Assembly: GCA_015904075.1 (NCBI GenBank)
Contig: JABMDH010000070.1
Location: 1-6,073 of the forward strand
Direction: 5' to 3'
DNA from: Nitrospira sp.
GTDB lineage: Bacteria; Nitrospirota; Nitrospiria; Nitrospirales; Nitrospiraceae
Length of the DNA stretch: 6,073 nucleotides
This document shows, piece by piece, positions 5,477 through 6,073 of the stretch. Within the stretch, counting starts at the first letter, position 1, and every line of letters starts with the position of its first letter. Both the position numbers and the translations under genes were made by a program. A model generated the notes under the pieces. That model was not told the DNA's origin and made no database searches. It was given only the letters and a program-made list of their open reading frames with translations.

Positions 5477-5632
5477 GGTCTACTCCAGGGGAAGGTGTGA
5501 CACAGGGAGTATGCCTGCATTCCTTGTGCCGATCTGACACCGACAGAACACTCGAATTTATCAAGTATTATCAAATATATTGCACGTTTATGCGCAGTGA
5601 CGTAGATTGGACTCGCTCATTCCTGGACAACC
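5477..5632. promoter_or_regulatory. Shared promoter region of the divergent PilZ genes
   Basis: This 156-bp gap must carry promoters for both PilZ genes. Its right half is AT-rich (about 5551-5585), unlike the surroundings. It includes TATTAT at 5566-5571, TATATT at 5576-5581, and a CTGACA at 5534-5539 that could be a -35. The spacing of these elements is not consistent enough to assign one promoter. The tandem repeat at 5558-5577 sits in the middle of the AT-rich part. Confidence 0.4.
5558..5577 (+). repeat. Tandem 10-bp repeat between the PilZ genes
   Basis: TTATCAAGTA (5558-5567) is followed directly by TTATCAAATA (5568-5577), 9 of 10 bases identical. The 10-bp period places both copies on nearly the same face of the helix, as for cooperative binding of a regulator. 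On the minus strand each copy contains TTGATAA. Position in a divergent promoter region supports a regulatory role, but this is inference. Confidence 0.45.
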
Positions 5633-5977
5633 GTGAAGGCGATTTGGAACAGGCTCATGAATCCCGCTATTGAAAAGCGCAAGTACCCGCGCCATCCGGT
5701 TACGATTCAAAGTGTCTTTTCCTCCGGCCCCATCAGAGGGGAAGAAGGGACCATTCTCGATCTCTCGTATGAAGGGTGCCGGATTTGTTCTTCCATAGTG
5801 CCGGCTCCAGAATCAATGATTGAGATTCAAATCAAGCCACGCCAGGGCCCGCCCGTTTTTGTTCCCAAAGCGGTTGTTCGGTGGACAGGTGAGTCGGCCT
5901 TTGGAGTTGAGTTTAAAGCAGTAGCAGGCTATGAATCGAGTAAGTTGACTCGATTACTTTCGGTAGCTACCGCATAG
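5633..5977 (+). CDS. Stand-alone PilZ domain protein (c-di-GMP receptor), copy 2
   Basis: The 114-residue protein is a single PilZ domain with a short N-terminal extension. The RxxxR motif is R-K-Y-P-R (16-20), the second motif is D-L-S-Y-E-G (43-48), and the C-terminal barrel strands include K-A-V-V-R-W-T-G-E-S-A-F-G-V-E-F (about 79-94). All expected c-di-GMP contacts are present. It resembles PilZ protein 1 most clearly in the V-V-R-W-x-G and G-[IV]-E-F strands, so the two are probably diverged paralogues. The start is uncertain: a GTG at 5633 gives the full frame but only a weak ribosome site, while an ATG at 5657 (residue 9) still precedes the RxxxR motif. A stop at 5603 limits any longer version. 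The last codons contain two short dyads. Confidence 0.87.
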   Translation: MKAIWNRLMNPAIEKRKYPRHPVTIQSVFSSGPIRGEEGTILDLSYEGCRICSSIVPAPESMIEIQIKPRQGPPVFVPKAVVRWTGESAFGVEFKAVAGYESSKLTRLLSVATA

Positions 5978-5998
5978 AAATATTTCGACGACCGGTCG
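5934..5998. repeat. Cluster of short dyads at the 3' end of PilZ gene 2
   Basis: Three dyads lie within 65 bp: AATCGAGT/ACTCGATT with a 6-nt loop (5934-5955), perfect CGGTAGCTACCG (5961-5972), and perfect CGACCGGTCG (5989-5998). The first two are inside the coding sequence and the last is just after the stop. None is followed by a T-run, so this is not a standard intrinsic terminator, though the structure might end transcription or protect the 3' end. Confidence 0.4.
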
Positions 5999-6048
5999 CT
6001 GCTTCTTCCCCCGCCCATCGTTCACAGTATGATATGCTGCACGGCGCT

Positions 6049-6073
6049 ATGACTACCGATACCTCTCTTCTCC
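6049..6073 (+). CDS. Possible start of a further plus-strand gene (cut by right edge)
   Basis: An ATG at 6049 opens a frame M-T-T-D-T-S-L-L that is still open at the window edge. An in-frame ATG at 6034 is an alternative. No Shine-Dalgarno is clear for either. A TATGAT hexamer at 6028-6033 could be a -10 box, which would leave only a very short leader. Only eight codons are visible, so no product can be named and the call may be wrong. Confidence 0.25.

Noticed and set aside
5232..5564. Minus-strand 110-codon ORF overlapping PilZ 1 in another frame
   Set aside because: The PilZ frame has the RxxxR and DxSxxG motifs and a ribosome site; this other frame has no domain character.

Overview
The window looks like chromosomal DNA from a Gram-negative environmental bacterium. 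The clues are a lipoprotein with Sel1-like repeats, a YqgE/AlgH homologue, two small stand-alone PilZ proteins, a short exported fibronectin-III protein with a proline-rich tail, and a soluble CYP110-like cytochrome P450. This mix, and the style of the FN3 protein, recall Nitrospira/Nitrospirota genomes. That placement is an impression from protein style only; there is no rRNA or other taxonomic marker. I see no tRNA, rRNA, CRISPR array, transposase or integrase.

Layout. 1-250 (minus): N-terminal part of a Sel1-repeat lipoprotein that runs off the left edge. 450-1118 (plus): a YqgE/AlgH protein carrying an apparent signal peptide, divergent from the lipoprotein. 1231-4109 (minus): a co-directional series read from right to left, namely an exported FN3 protein (4109-3720), a cytochrome P450 (3565-2114), a PII-like small protein (1996-1691) and an ABM-like dimeric alpha/beta-barrel protein (1626-1231). 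4110-4837: a 728-bp stretch with no convincing gene but some short dyads. 4838-5119 (plus): a small three-helix membrane protein. 5120-5476 (minus): PilZ protein 1, whose stop codon directly abuts that of the membrane protein. 5633-5977 (plus): PilZ protein 2, divergent from PilZ 1 across a 156-bp AT-rich gap with a tandem 10-bp repeat. 6049-6073: possible start of another plus-strand gene.

How the parts may work together. The P450 with its two small downstream genes is the most system-like part. A plausible reading is an oxidative small-molecule step (P450), a PII-like trimeric sensor or effector, and an ABM-fold protein that could act on or bind a related small molecule. No redox partner, transporter or biosynthetic enzyme is in view, so no pathway can be named. 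The two PilZ proteins keep both c-di-GMP-binding motifs and are probably co-regulated outputs of c-di-GMP signalling. Most of the window is ordinary housekeeping or accessory sequence. The points most worth a second look are the exported YqgE, the P450/PII-like/ABM cluster, the truncated-looking FN3 protein and the repeat between the PilZ genes.
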